Source of the DNA: Gottfriedia acidiceleris
GTDB lineage: Bacteria > Bacillota > Bacilli > Bacillales > Bacillaceae_G
DNA: 64,000 nucleotides
Assembly: GCF_004138285.1 (NCBI RefSeq)
Contig: NZ_SCFN01000001.1
Location: forward strand, 248,001 to 312,000
Reading direction: 5' to 3'
Shown: piece after piece, positions 35,858-44,284 of the stretch
Position numbering within the stretch: position 1 is the first letter of the stretch
Layout of the letters: every line of letters starts with the position of its first letter
Made by a program: the position numbers and the translations under genes
Notes under the pieces: generated by a model
The model's database searches: none
Seen by the model: the letters and a program-made list of their open reading frames with translations, nothing else
What the model was told of the DNA's origin: nothing

Positions 35858-36975
35858 AATATTTTCAAGTATGTTTGCTTAGTATTTTTTTAGTAATCGG
35901 CGTTTCAGGTTGCAGAGGGAAAATTAATATAGAAGATGTCACATTATCGATGATTTTAGGAATCGATGTAAATGATGAAAATAAAGTAGAAGTATATATG
36001 GCAAGCCCAGTCTTTAGTGAACAAACAAAAGAGAAAACTGAACATTTTAGTGTACAAACCCTTTCAATTAAGGAATCAAGAAATTATTTTGATACTCGAG
36101 CTAATGGTGTTACTGGTGGTGGTAAAATTCAAGCAATCGTAATAGGATCAAAGGTTCTTGAACATAAAAATTGGTTTTCAATAATGGATATGTTTTATCG
36201 AGATCCAAAGTTTCGATTAAATGCCGATCTTATTTTTGTAGATGGTCCACTTTCAGATGTTTTTAATTTAAAACCAAAGGATAAGCCAGAGTTGCCAATC
36301 TATATTCCTCAATTATTACAAACTGCTGATTTTCGAAATGTTGCTTTCAGAACGACTTTACGAATGTTTCATCAAATGTATTATGAGAAGGGAATTACAC
36401 CTTTTGCACCTGAACTAACAGTACAAGGTGATCATTTAGTAGTTAATGGAACGACATTATTAACAAAAAATAATATGTATAATCGAACCCTATCAATGAA
36501 TGAAACACAAATGTTTAAAATTTTAAAAGATCATTTAGAAGGGCAATTAGTTATTGCATTGGATCTTAAAAAATTTAAAAGAGATCAAGATGATGTTTTT
36601 ACTCAAGAAGAAACTAGTTTTTACATTAAAGATGTAAAGCGTAAAATCGATAAAATATATTCAAATGGTCGCTATACCTTTAATGTAAATTTGACAATGC
36701 CGATTATGATAACAGAATCCCCAATAGGATTGACGAATGCAACAGAAAAAGTATTAAAAAATGCAATACAAAAAAAGTTACAAAAAGATTTAAATGTTTT
36801 AGTCCAATCTTTTCAAAAAGATAAAGTTGATCCAATTGGATTTGGCATACTTGCTCATTCATTTCAATATTCTGATTGGGAAAAAAATGAGAATCATTGG
36901 CTTGATACATATCAAAAATCAAATATAAAGGTAAAAGTTAAAATTATTATTATAGATAAAGGAATCACGATGTAA
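35854..36975 (+). CDS. Spore germination receptor subunit C (Ger(x)C lipoprotein), operon 1
   Basis: 373 residues from TTG 35854 (overlaps the B stop as TTGA; GGTG upstream). Lipobox VSGC at about residue 20. Ger(x)C family text: GKINIEDVTLSMILGIDV, SPVFSEQTKEK, PIYIPQLLQTADFRNV and the C-terminal VKVKIIIIDKGI. Membrane-anchored on the outer side of the inner spore membrane. Intact, in contrast to its paralogue at 49552. Confidence 0.93.
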   Translation: MKYFQVCLLSIFLVIGVSGCRGKINIEDVTLSMILGIDVNDENKVEVYMASPVFSEQTKEKTEHFSVQTLSIKESRNYFDTRANGVTGGGKIQAIVIGSKVLEHKNWFSIMDMFYRDPKFRLNADLIFVDGPLSDVFNLKPKDKPELPIYIPQLLQTADFRNVAFRTTLRMFHQMYYEKGITPFAPELTVQGDHLVVNGTTLLTKNNMYNRTLSMNETQMFKILKDHLEGQLVIALDLKKFKRDQDDVFTQEETSFYIKDVKRKIDKIYSNGRYTFNVNLTMPIMITESPIGLTNATEKVLKNAIQKKLQKDLNVLVQSFQKDKVDPIGFGILAHSFQYSDWEKNENHWLDTYQKSNIKVKVKIIIIDKGITM

Positions 36976-36981
36976 AGATGT

Positions 36982-37026
36982 AAAATAGAAAACCCACCAA
37001 ATTTTTATTGGTGGGTTTTCTATTTT
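36982..37026. terminator. Strong bidirectional terminator
   Basis: AAAATAGAAAACCCACCAA and its exact complement around a 7-nt T-rich loop, between the convergent germination operon and MFS gene. Confidence 0.85.
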
Positions 37027-38209
37027 AAGCGGCAGCATTTTCAAAATCTATAGCTTTTCTTTGTTTACGGTCATGCAATAAATAGTAAATGACAGTCGTT
37101 GACAATACAGCAATTGCAGTTATTACGTACATAATATGGAAAGATGTTTTCGCAGATACAATTCCAAGAATGTAAGAGCCAATCCCCATACCGACATCAA
37201 AAAACATAAAAAATGTCGCTGTCGCCATTCCCTTTTTAGCAGGAGCAGCAGTGTTAATCGCTAATGTTTGAAAACTAGGTACGATTGAGCCATAGCCTAG
37301 ACCGATTAATGCAGCGGAAAATAAAAAGATTGTTGGTACAGTTGAAAAACTCAATACAACTAGACCAATCGTAAATAAAATGATCCCAGGGTAAACGATT
37401 ATGTTTGCTCCTTTACGATCAAATAGTTTACCAGTGAAAGGTCTTGATCCTAAAATGAAAACTGCATAAACAATAAAAAAGAAACTAGCAACATCTACAA
37501 AACCTAAATTCTTTGCGTATAATGTGATAAATGAAATGATACCACTGTAACCAAAAGAGATAATTGCTGAAGTAATTGAGATTGGTAATGCTGAACGCTC
37601 AATTAATTGTGATGGTTTAATTCGAGTTTTTGCTTTTAATGTTTGTTTAGGAATCGCAATGAATAGACCGAAAATAAGTGATAGAATTGCGAAGAAACCA
37701 CAAACAAAAAACAAAATATGGAAGGTGAAATGATTCATTAAATTAATACCAAGATAAGGACCAAAAACCATTGCAAGGATCATGGATGAACTATAATAAC
37801 TCATACCTTCGCCCCTACGTGTTACAGGAACTATTTCAGCAACTATAGTACCGGTTGCAGTTGTTCCTAGACCGAAAACAATCCCTTGTGCAAAACGCAA
37901 TAATAGTAATAATGCAAAATTATTTATAAAAGGATATAAAAATGTTGTTAATGTAAAGAAAACTAATGAAATGATTAGTATTTTTCTGCGACCAATTGTA
38001 TCAAGCCAGATGCCTGCAAAAGGACGAATTGCAACTGAGGCGATTAGAAACGATGTTACTACAAGACCAACTTTACTATCCTCTTGGCCTAAATTATCAA
38101 TCACAAAAATCGGCAATGTCGCCATCAACGTATAAAATACTAAAAACACAAAAAATCCACTTAAGCTTACACTTAGAAAATCCTTTGTCCATAAACGCTC
38201 GTTTTTCAA
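37025..38209 (-). CDS. MFS efflux transporter, co-transcribed with a MarR repressor
   Basis: 394 residues, 12 membrane helices. MFS motif A-like loop after helix 2: GIWLDTIGRRKILI; motif C-like region in helix 5. Starts at TTG 38209, 7 bases after GGGGGAAT, two bases beyond the MarR stop. A MarR-MFS pair usually means a drug or phenolic-compound efflux pump induced when the compound releases the repressor. Confidence 0.87.
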   Translation of the reverse strand: MKNERLWTKDFLSVSLSGFFVFLVFYTLMATLPIFVIDNLGQEDSKVGLVVTSFLIASVAIRPFAGIWLDTIGRRKILIISLVFFTLTTFLYPFINNFALLLLLRFAQGIVFGLGTTATGTIVAEIVPVTRRGEGMSYYSSSMILAMVFGPYLGINLMNHFTFHILFFVCGFFAILSLIFGLFIAIPKQTLKAKTRIKPSQLIERSALPISITSAIISFGYSGIISFITLYAKNLGFVDVASFFFIVYAVFILGSRPFTGKLFDRKGANIIVYPGIILFTIGLVVLSFSTVPTIFLFSAALIGLGYGSIVPSFQTLAINTAAPAKKGMATATFFMFFDVGMGIGSYILGIVSAKTSFHIMYVITAIAVLSTTVIYYLLHDRKQRKAIDFENAAA

Positions 38210-38211
38210 AC

Positions 38212-38655
38212 TTATTCCCCCTGTTTAGTAACCTCCGACGCTTTCATATTGTTCATCATTTTTTGAAAAACTTGAAGTGCAATATCAAGCTCTTCATCGG
38301 GTATATCTTTAATAACATCATTCTCAAATGAGATGATTTGCTCTTTCCAACTATCAAATTGATTTATAGCTTTATCAGTTAGATGAATCATTTTTTCTCT
38401 TTTGTCCGTTCCTTCTTTACGAACAATTAAGTCTAAAGTTTCCATTCTACGTAGTGTACGTGTCAGTGTAGGTGGCTCAATATTCAAATTTGAACAAATT
38501 GTTCGTTGAGTACACGGTCCATGTAAATGGATATAATGAATCACGGACCATTGTGCCAAGTACAATCCAGTAGGAACGAGATGCTCATTAAATGATTTCG
38601 AAAACTGACGTGTAGTTTGATTTAATAAAAAAAAGAAAGGCTGCTTTTTGCGCAT
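38212..38655 (-). CDS. MarR-family transcriptional regulator
   Basis: 147 residues. Winged helix: CTQRTICSNLNIEPPTLTRTLRRMETLDLIVRKEGTDKREKMIHLT, with the recognition helix in the middle and the wing around TDKREK. Long N- and C-terminal dimerisation helices. First gene of the MarR-MFS operon. Two related palindromes directly upstream (38676 and 38699) are probably its autoregulatory operators. Confidence 0.9.
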   Translation of the reverse strand: MRKKQPFFFLLNQTTRQFSKSFNEHLVPTGLYLAQWSVIHYIHLHGPCTQRTICSNLNIEPPTLTRTLRRMETLDLIVRKEGTDKREKMIHLTDKAINQFDSWKEQIISFENDVIKDIPDEELDIALQVFQKMMNNMKASEVTKQGE

Positions 38656-38675
38656 AAAAAAAGTCTCCTCAAAAA

Positions 38676-38714
38676 ATTAGTTAGCTAGCTAATTAAAATA
38701 GTTGTCTAGCTAAT
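38676..38714. promoter_or_regulatory. Tandem MarR operators
   Basis: Copy 1 ATTAGTTAGCTAGCTAAT (38676-38693) is palindromic at 16 of 18 positions. Copy 2 TAGTTGTCTAGCTAAT (38699-38714) matches it at 14 of 16 positions. The copies are 21 bp apart, on the same DNA face, just upstream of the MarR start. Confidence 0.65.
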
Positions 38715-38830
38715 TATATTTGAACAAATTGTGAATGTCCAGTGAATGAACTTAATTTAGTATAAATTGAGCATAAGAGCAAATATTAAATATAGAAAAA
38801 TTTTACAAAACAGTTAGGACGGTATTTGAG

Positions 38831-39709
38831 ATGGCAGAAGCAATACATTCAACAAATGTAAAATCTCATAAAATGAAGATTTTACAAAGAACAATCGCTA
38901 TGCTAGTAGGTTCCTTACTTGTAGCGACAGGTCTTGAAATATTTTTAGTTCCAAATGATGTTATCGATGGCGGAATAACAGGTATTTCGATTATGGTTTC
39001 CCATCTTACAGGGCTTCCTCTTGGCGTATTTCTTTTTATATTAAACCTACCATTTTTTTATTTAGGCTATAAGCAAATAGGGAAAACTTTCGCCATTTCG
39101 ACGATACTTGGTATCACTGTTCTTTCCTATTTAACAAGTATGTTTCATCATATCCCTGCTTTTACAGAAGATATATTACTTGCAACGATATTTGGAGGAA
39201 TGGTTTTAGGGGTCGGAGTAGGATTAGCCATTCGATTTGGTGGAGCACTAGACGGGATTGAAATTCTAGCTATCATTATTAATAGTAAGATTCCTTTTTC
39301 CGTTGGTGAAATCATTATGGTTTTCAACTTATTTATTTTAGGAGCTGCTGGATTCATTTTTTCTTGGGATCGTGCAATGTACTCAATTATTGCATATTTA
39401 GTCGCATTTAAAACAATTGATATCGTAGTTGAAGGATTAGAACAATCAAAATCAGCATGGATCATTAGTGACAAAAGTGATGATATTGGGGAAGCAATTC
39501 TTTTTAGAATGGGTCGTGGTGTTACATATATAAATGGTACTGGAGCATACTCAGGTGAAACTACAAAAGTTATCTATTGTGTTATCACTCGATTAGAAGA
39601 AGCAGAATTAAAAACAATTGTTGATGACATTGACCCAACTGCCTTTTTAGCAATTTCAGATATTGCAGAAGTACGTGGTGGAAGATTTAAAAAGAAAAAT
39701 GTACATTAG
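38831..39709 (+). CDS. YitT family membrane protein (DUF161 + DUF2179)
   Basis: 292 residues. Five or six hydrophobic segments with FLVPNDVIDGGITGISIM (the YitT signature) and GGALDGIEILAI, then a soluble C-terminal DUF2179 domain (KVIYCVITRLEEAELKTIV...DPTAFLAISDIAEVRGGRFKK). Function unproven for the family. Divergent from the MarR operon, so the operator region may also affect it. Confidence 0.88.
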   Translation: MAEAIHSTNVKSHKMKILQRTIAMLVGSLLVATGLEIFLVPNDVIDGGITGISIMVSHLTGLPLGVFLFILNLPFFYLGYKQIGKTFAISTILGITVLSYLTSMFHHIPAFTEDILLATIFGGMVLGVGVGLAIRFGGALDGIEILAIIINSKIPFSVGEIIMVFNLFILGAAGFIFSWDRAMYSIIAYLVAFKTIDIVVEGLEQSKSAWIISDKSDDIGEAILFRMGRGVTYINGTGAYSGETTKVIYCVITRLEEAELKTIVDDIDPTAFLAISDIAEVRGGRFKKKNVH

Positions 39710-39885
39710 GATTATGGTCAACAAAAGCATTGAAATATGGAGGAAGGTTCAGGAATGTTGGACCTTCTTTCCTTTTATTCTCTTGCTATTTGCTGTATTA
39801 TTTAATTGATAACTGAAAATTTAGAAAACTATTTTTTTGTAGATAATTTGATAGATTAGAAGTCTTAAAAGGAGGGAGAAGTTAG

Positions 39886-41544
39886 ATGGAGAAGTTCGAT
39901 GTGATTGTTGTTGGAGCAGGATTGGCTGGTTTAGTTGCAACTGCTGAGATGGCTGATGCTGGGAAAAGTGTATTGTTATTAGACCAGGAACCAAAAGCAT
40001 CAATAGGTGGTCAGGCTTGGTGGTCATTTGGTGGGTTATTTTTAGTAGATTCTCCTGAGCAACGTAGGTTAGGAATTAAGGATTCGAGGGAATTAGCTTG
40101 GCAGGATTGGCTTGGAACAGCAGGATTTGATCGAGAAGATGATGAGGATTATTGGGGAAAGAAATGGGCAGAAGCATATGTCGAGTTTGCATCAGGCGAG
40201 AAGAGGCAATGGCTTTATGACATGGGGGTGAGATTTTTTCCAATCGTCGGTTGGGCTGAACGTGGAGGTTATCTTGCCGAAGGACATGGGAATTCAGTGC
40301 CTCGATTTCACGTAGTATGGGGTACAGGTCCTGGAATTGTTGCTCCTTTCGAGCGGAGAGTTCGCGAGCATATGAAAAAAGGTTTAGTTGAATTCAGGTC
40401 CCGTCATCGTGTAGATCAACTATTAACACAAGATGGAGCTGTAGTTGGAGTAAGTGGTTCTTTATTAGAACCAAGTAAATCAGAGCGAGGAGAGGATAGC
40501 TCTCGTGAAGTAATTGGTGACTTTCAATATGGGGCAAAGGCTGTTTTAGTATCAAGTGGAGGTATTGGAGCGAACTTTGATTTAATACGCCAAAATTGGC
40601 CAAGTCGACTAGGTACCCCGCCGAAAAGGATGATATCTGGAGTACCAGCACATGTTGATGGTCGAATGCTTGCCATTACTGAAAATGCCGGTGGTCGAAT
40701 TGTTAATCGTGATCGAATGTGGCACTATACTGAAGGGATAAAAAATTGGAATCCGGTATGGAGCAATCATGGAATCCGTATTCTTCCTGGACCTTCATCA
40801 ATTTGGTTAGATGCACGTGGACAACGCTTTTCTGCACCAAATTTTCCTGGTTTTGATACTTTAGGTACATTACAAGCCATTCAACAAACTGGTTATGATT
40901 ACTCTTGGTTTATTTTAACGAAAAAAATTATTCAAAAAGAGTTTGCACTTTCTGGATCGGAACAAAATCCTGATTTAACTGGAAAAAGCATAAAACAAGT
41001 GATGAAAAGGGCAACTTCAGGAATACCAGCACCTGTAAAAGCTTTTATGGAAAAAGGAGAGGACTTTGTCGTTGCAGACACGTTAGAAGAGCTTGTTGAA
41101 GGCATGAATAAGATAACCGGGGAAAATTTACTAAACTATGATAAAATCGAACGTCAACTGATCGCCCGTGATCGAGAGATGGATAATAAATTTACGAAAG
41201 ATTTACAAATCACTGCCTTAAGAGGAGCGCGAAATTATATTGGTGATAAATTAATTCGTGTTGCATCTCCTCATAAAATTTTAGACCCAAAAAACGGTCC
41301 GTTAATTGCTGTTCGTTTAAATATTGTAAGTCGTAAAACACTTGGTGGACTTCAAACAAATTTAGATGGTAATGTATTAAATTCTTCGGGTGATGCAATT
41401 CCTGGACTATATGCAGCAGGTGAAGTTGCTGGATTCGGAGGCGGCGGTGTACACGGTTATCGTGCAATGGAAGGAACATTTTTAGGTGGTTGTTTATTTT
41501 CGGGTAGACAAGCAGGAAGAGCGATTAGTAGAGAATTAGATTAA
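39886..41544 (+). CDS. FAD-binding dehydrogenase (fumarate reductase / KstD-like flavoprotein)
   Basis: 552 residues. N-terminal Rossmann motif VIVVGAGLAGLVATAEMADAGKSVLLLDQE and the C-terminal FAD motif GLYAAGEVAGFGGGGVHGYRAMEGTFLGG. The middle domain is of the fumarate reductase/3-ketosteroid dehydrogenase type. Length of about 550 fits a widespread but poorly studied FAD-binding dehydrogenase group. Cytosolic; no Tat or Sec signal. GGAGGGAG precedes the start. Substrate unknown. Confidence 0.85.
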   Translation: MEKFDVIVVGAGLAGLVATAEMADAGKSVLLLDQEPKASIGGQAWWSFGGLFLVDSPEQRRLGIKDSRELAWQDWLGTAGFDREDDEDYWGKKWAEAYVEFASGEKRQWLYDMGVRFFPIVGWAERGGYLAEGHGNSVPRFHVVWGTGPGIVAPFERRVREHMKKGLVEFRSRHRVDQLLTQDGAVVGVSGSLLEPSKSERGEDSSREVIGDFQYGAKAVLVSSGGIGANFDLIRQNWPSRLGTPPKRMISGVPAHVDGRMLAITENAGGRIVNRDRMWHYTEGIKNWNPVWSNHGIRILPGPSSIWLDARGQRFSAPNFPGFDTLGTLQAIQQTGYDYSWFILTKKIIQKEFALSGSEQNPDLTGKSIKQVMKRATSGIPAPVKAFMEKGEDFVVADTLEELVEGMNKITGENLLNYDKIERQLIARDREMDNKFTKDLQITALRGARNYIGDKLIRVASPHKILDPKNGPLIAVRLNIVSRKTLGGLQTNLDGNVLNSSGDAIPGLYAAGEVAGFGGGGVHGYRAMEGTFLGGCLFSGRQAGRAISRELD

Positions 41545-41603
41545 ACTATTGGAGAACTCTCGGTCATTAACTCAAATAGTAATAATGATACATTGATTAA
41601 GGT

Positions 41604-41650
41604 AGGGAAAAGCAAGAGGTTTAATTAGGCTTCTTGTTTTTCCTTATTTT
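41604..41650 (+). terminator. Terminator after the FAD dehydrogenase
   Basis: GGGAAAAGCAAGA pairs with TCTTGTTTTTCC, followed by a T-rich tail. Confidence 0.7.
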
Positions 41651-41660
41651 TTTTCTATTG

Positions 41661-41691
41661 TTGACTTAAACCATAGTTTAAGTCGTATTAT
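41661..41691 (+). promoter_or_regulatory. MerR-type promoter with 19-bp spacer and central dyad
   Basis: -35 TTGACT (41661-41666) and -10 TATTAT (41686-41691) are 19 bp apart. Between them sits a perfect dyad, GACTTAAAC-CATA-GTTTAAGTC (41663-41684). This is the hallmark layout of promoters twisted into activity by MerR-family regulators. Confidence 0.8.
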
Positions 41692-41732
41692 ATTTTTGTC
41701 GGCAATAAATGATATATTTTGGGGGTATTCCA

Positions 41733-41873
41733 ATGAAATATTGCTCAATTAGTGAAGCTGCAGCAAAGTTCAATATTTCTGAATCAACGTTACGTTATAA
41801 TGAAAAAAAAGGATTATTACCATTGATTGAGCGTGATAAAGCAGGTAGAAGACCATCTATTTCAACAGTATAA
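41733..41873 (+). pseudogene. MerR-family regulator stub (N-terminal HTH only)
   Basis: 46 codons, then TAA. The product MKYCSISEAAAKFNISESTL continues RYNEKKGLLP, LIERDKAGRRPSIS, which is the MerR N-terminal winged helix up to the start of its wing; full proteins continue for 60-200 residues. TLRYN replaces the usual TLRYYD. No frame downstream restores the rest. It lies directly behind an intact MerR-type promoter, so it is probably a decayed autoregulated activator; a functional mini-protein is possible but less likely. Confidence 0.6.
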
Positions 41874-41891
41874 TTGATGAAAATAAAAAAT

Positions 41892-41925
41892 GGGCAAATT
41901 CGTTAATTCGAATTTGTCCTTTTGT
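41892..41925 (+). terminator. Terminator after the MerR stub
   Basis: GGGCAAATTCG pairs with CGAATTTGTCC around TTAATT, followed by TTTTG. Confidence 0.7.
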
Positions 41926-41968
41926 TGCTTTGTATTGGCTTTACATTATTCCTTATTCCAAACAACAG

Positions 41969-42029
41969 TATAGCCTGTTCAATGAAAGGGTACGAATAAA
42001 AAGGGTACTGGAAAATTGAACAAGCTATA
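41969..42029 (+). promoter_or_regulatory. Inverted repeat in the decarboxylase leader
   Basis: 15-bp arms (TATAGCCTGTTCAAT and ATTGAACAAGCTATA, one mismatch) are separated by 31 bases that hold two AAAGGGTAC copies. It ends 27 bases before the start codon. It could be a paired operator or a leader RNA structure that occludes the ribosome binding site. Confidence 0.4.
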
Positions 42030-42055
42030 GACTTTGGAAAAGGAGTGAGTGTGTA

Positions 42056-43774
42056 ATGGATAAAATGAAGAATTCAGTCGGTTTCGATACACATGCTGGA
42101 ATGGCCCAAAAAACAGTTGGGCAGTTTTTGTTTGATTGCTTGAAGCTAGAGGGCATTACAGAAATTTTCGGCGTCGCAGGGGACTATAATTTTTCACTAC
42201 TTGATACGTTGGAGCGATATAACGGAATCCAGTTTATAGAAGGACGGAACGAACTAAACGCGGGTTATGCTTCAGATGGTTACGCAAGAATCAAGGGGAT
42301 TTCTGCTCTTATTACTACGTTTGGAGTTGGGGAGTTGAATGCATGTAATCCGATAGCTGGAGCCTATAGTGAACACGTTCCGATAATCCACATTGTTGGT
42401 TCGCCGAAAGAAAAAGATCAAAAAGAGCACAAGCTGATGCACCACACTCTAATGGATGGGGATTTTAATAGATTTCGTAATATGTATAAACAGATAACTG
42501 CTTATAGTGCGGTACTCACACCTGAAAACGCCATGATTGAAATTCCAGCTGCTATTCGCATTGCAAAAGAAAAGAAACAGCCTGTTTACCTCGTTGTGGC
42601 TGATGATTTAGTGGATCAGCCGATTATGGAGCGGATAGAGCCAATACCACAACTAAAAACGTCAAACTTAAAATCTCTTCGGGCTGCGGCAGATCATGTC
42701 CGTCAGCTGCTAGAAGGTGCAAAGCGGCCGGTTATCCTAGTGGATGTAAAAACCATACGTTTTGGCCTTCAGGCTGCAGTTCTCCAACTGGCAGATGCTA
42801 TGAATATTCCTGTTGCGTCCATGATGTTCGGTAAAGGGGCATTCGATGAAACCCATCCTAATTATATCGGAATGTACTTAGGCTCGTTTGGATGTTCTGA
42901 AGTCCAAAGTACGGTAGAAAATGCAGACTGTATCATTGCAATTGGCTTGGTATTGGCGGACACCAACACAGCGAATTTTACCGCAAAACTGAATTCAATG
43001 GTGACCATCAATATCCAATATGACCTAGTCAAGATTGCTGAGGCGGTATATCCGAACGTTTTTGCTACGGACATGCTTCAAGCAGTACAAAGTGTGGATT
43101 ATAAAGGCCAAGAATTGCTCAAACAAGTTTCATTTCCATACAATCAATACATTGAAAGTACTGATGAACCAATTAAGGCGGTCGGCTATTATCCACTTTT
43201 TCAACGTATGCTGGAAAAGAACGACATTTTGATCGTCGAGATTGGTACACTCTACAATGGCATGGCAGAGGTGAAACTGCCTAGTAATGTTACATATATT
43301 GGACAAGGAGGTTGGGGGTCCATCGGATATGCAACCCCCTCGACGTTCGGTGCCTGTATCGCAGCCCCAGAACGTCGGGTGTTGCTGTTTACCGGAGATG
43401 GCTCACTACAGCTAACTGCACAAGAAATCAGCTCTATGCTCTATTATGGCTGTAAACCAATAATTTTCGTCTTAAACAATGATGGTTATACCATCGAAAA
43501 ATATTTAAATGTTAAAACCAAAAATCAAAAATACAACAAAATTCCTAGGTGGTCTTACACTAAATTAGCTGAAGCCTTTGGAGGCAATGCGTTTACTGCT
43601 ATTGTTCGTACCTATGGAGAGCTTGAACAGGCAATAAACCAAGCTGATATTGAATGTTCCGAAAGACTCTGTATTATCGAAATGATTTCCGAAGACCCAT
43701 TGGACGCACCAGAAAATATGAAAAAGATGTACAAGTATTTGGAGAAACAGGCAAAGCAACGCAGCCAAAAATAG
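42056..43774 (+). CDS. Thiamine-pyrophosphate-dependent 2-keto acid decarboxylase (indolepyruvate / branched-chain type)
   Basis: 572 residues. TPP decarboxylase of the PDC/IPDC/KdcA group: catalytic Glu66 in GRNELNAGYASDGYAR, the His-His pair (129-130) in LMHHTLMDGDF, and the TPP/Mg motif LFTGDGSLQLTAQEISSM to FVLNNDGYTIEK. It splits a 2-keto acid such as indolepyruvate or ketoisovalerate to aldehyde and CO2. The coding sequence is visibly more GC-rich than its neighbours, with CGG/GCC/GGC codons, pointing to a transferred gene. Monocistronic, with a structured leader and a strong terminator. Confidence 0.87.
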   Translation: MDKMKNSVGFDTHAGMAQKTVGQFLFDCLKLEGITEIFGVAGDYNFSLLDTLERYNGIQFIEGRNELNAGYASDGYARIKGISALITTFGVGELNACNPIAGAYSEHVPIIHIVGSPKEKDQKEHKLMHHTLMDGDFNRFRNMYKQITAYSAVLTPENAMIEIPAAIRIAKEKKQPVYLVVADDLVDQPIMERIEPIPQLKTSNLKSLRAAADHVRQLLEGAKRPVILVDVKTIRFGLQAAVLQLADAMNIPVASMMFGKGAFDETHPNYIGMYLGSFGCSEVQSTVENADCIIAIGLVLADTNTANFTAKLNSMVTINIQYDLVKIAEAVYPNVFATDMLQAVQSVDYKGQELLKQVSFPYNQYIESTDEPIKAVGYYPLFQRMLEKNDILIVEIGTLYNGMAEVKLPSNVTYIGQGGWGSIGYATPSTFGACIAAPERRVLLFTGDGSLQLTAQEISSMLYYGCKPIIFVLNNDGYTIEKYLNVKTKNQKYNKIPRWSYTKLAEAFGGNAFTAIVRTYGELEQAINQADIECSERLCIIEMISEDPLDAPENMKKMYKYLEKQAKQRSQK

Positions 43775-43785
43775 TCAGTATAAAC

Positions 43786-43829
43786 AAAAAAAGTTGGAAT
43801 CAATTAAAACGATGATCCCAACTTTTTTT
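43786..43829 (+). terminator. Terminator after the decarboxylase
   Basis: AAAAAAAGTTGG pairs with CCAACTTTTTTT. The 43830-44284 stretch beyond it holds only a short open frame (44041-44223) without a ribosome binding site. Confidence 0.75.
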
Positions 43830-44284
43830 GATTGTCATTGCTCTATATTTCTTATTACCATTTGTTCAACATACCGAGTGAAGAAAACCTTATTCTGCTA
43901 ATTGTAGCATGTAGAAATTTATTTTGATTTTTCTCTTGACTTGAAATCCATTTCATAAATTAGATTGAAAGTAAGCGGACTTTCAACGAAATGTGAAAAA
44001 GATGAACTAAAAAAATTATTTTCAACACGATGAACATCCATTGTTGGAAATCTTTAAAGATTTGTTTTTAACTTATAAAAGATACAATAAACTATTAAAT
44101 ATGGAAAAATCTTTTTGGTTTGAAGGGGAAAAGAAAGATATTGAACTCTTTGTAGGAGAACACAGGATTACGATAAGATGGCCATGCAGTGGAAGCAAAC
44201 TTTACTCTATAAACGGTTTTTAAGAAATTTTAATGTAAATGGGTAAAATTCCTTGAAAATTTTAATCTAGGTTGGAGGTGTAAG

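Noticed and set aside
41969-42055. T-box or other known riboswitch in the decarboxylase leader
   Set aside because: No T-box sequence or terminator/antiterminator pair; only a simple inverted repeat with a 31-base loop.
44041-44223. 60-residue ORF (TTG start) upstream of the second LacI gene
   Set aside because: No ribosome binding site before TTG 44041 or the internal ATG; the frame is open a little upstream without a start. Composition is somewhat protein-like, so it may be a relic, but I cannot support a gene.
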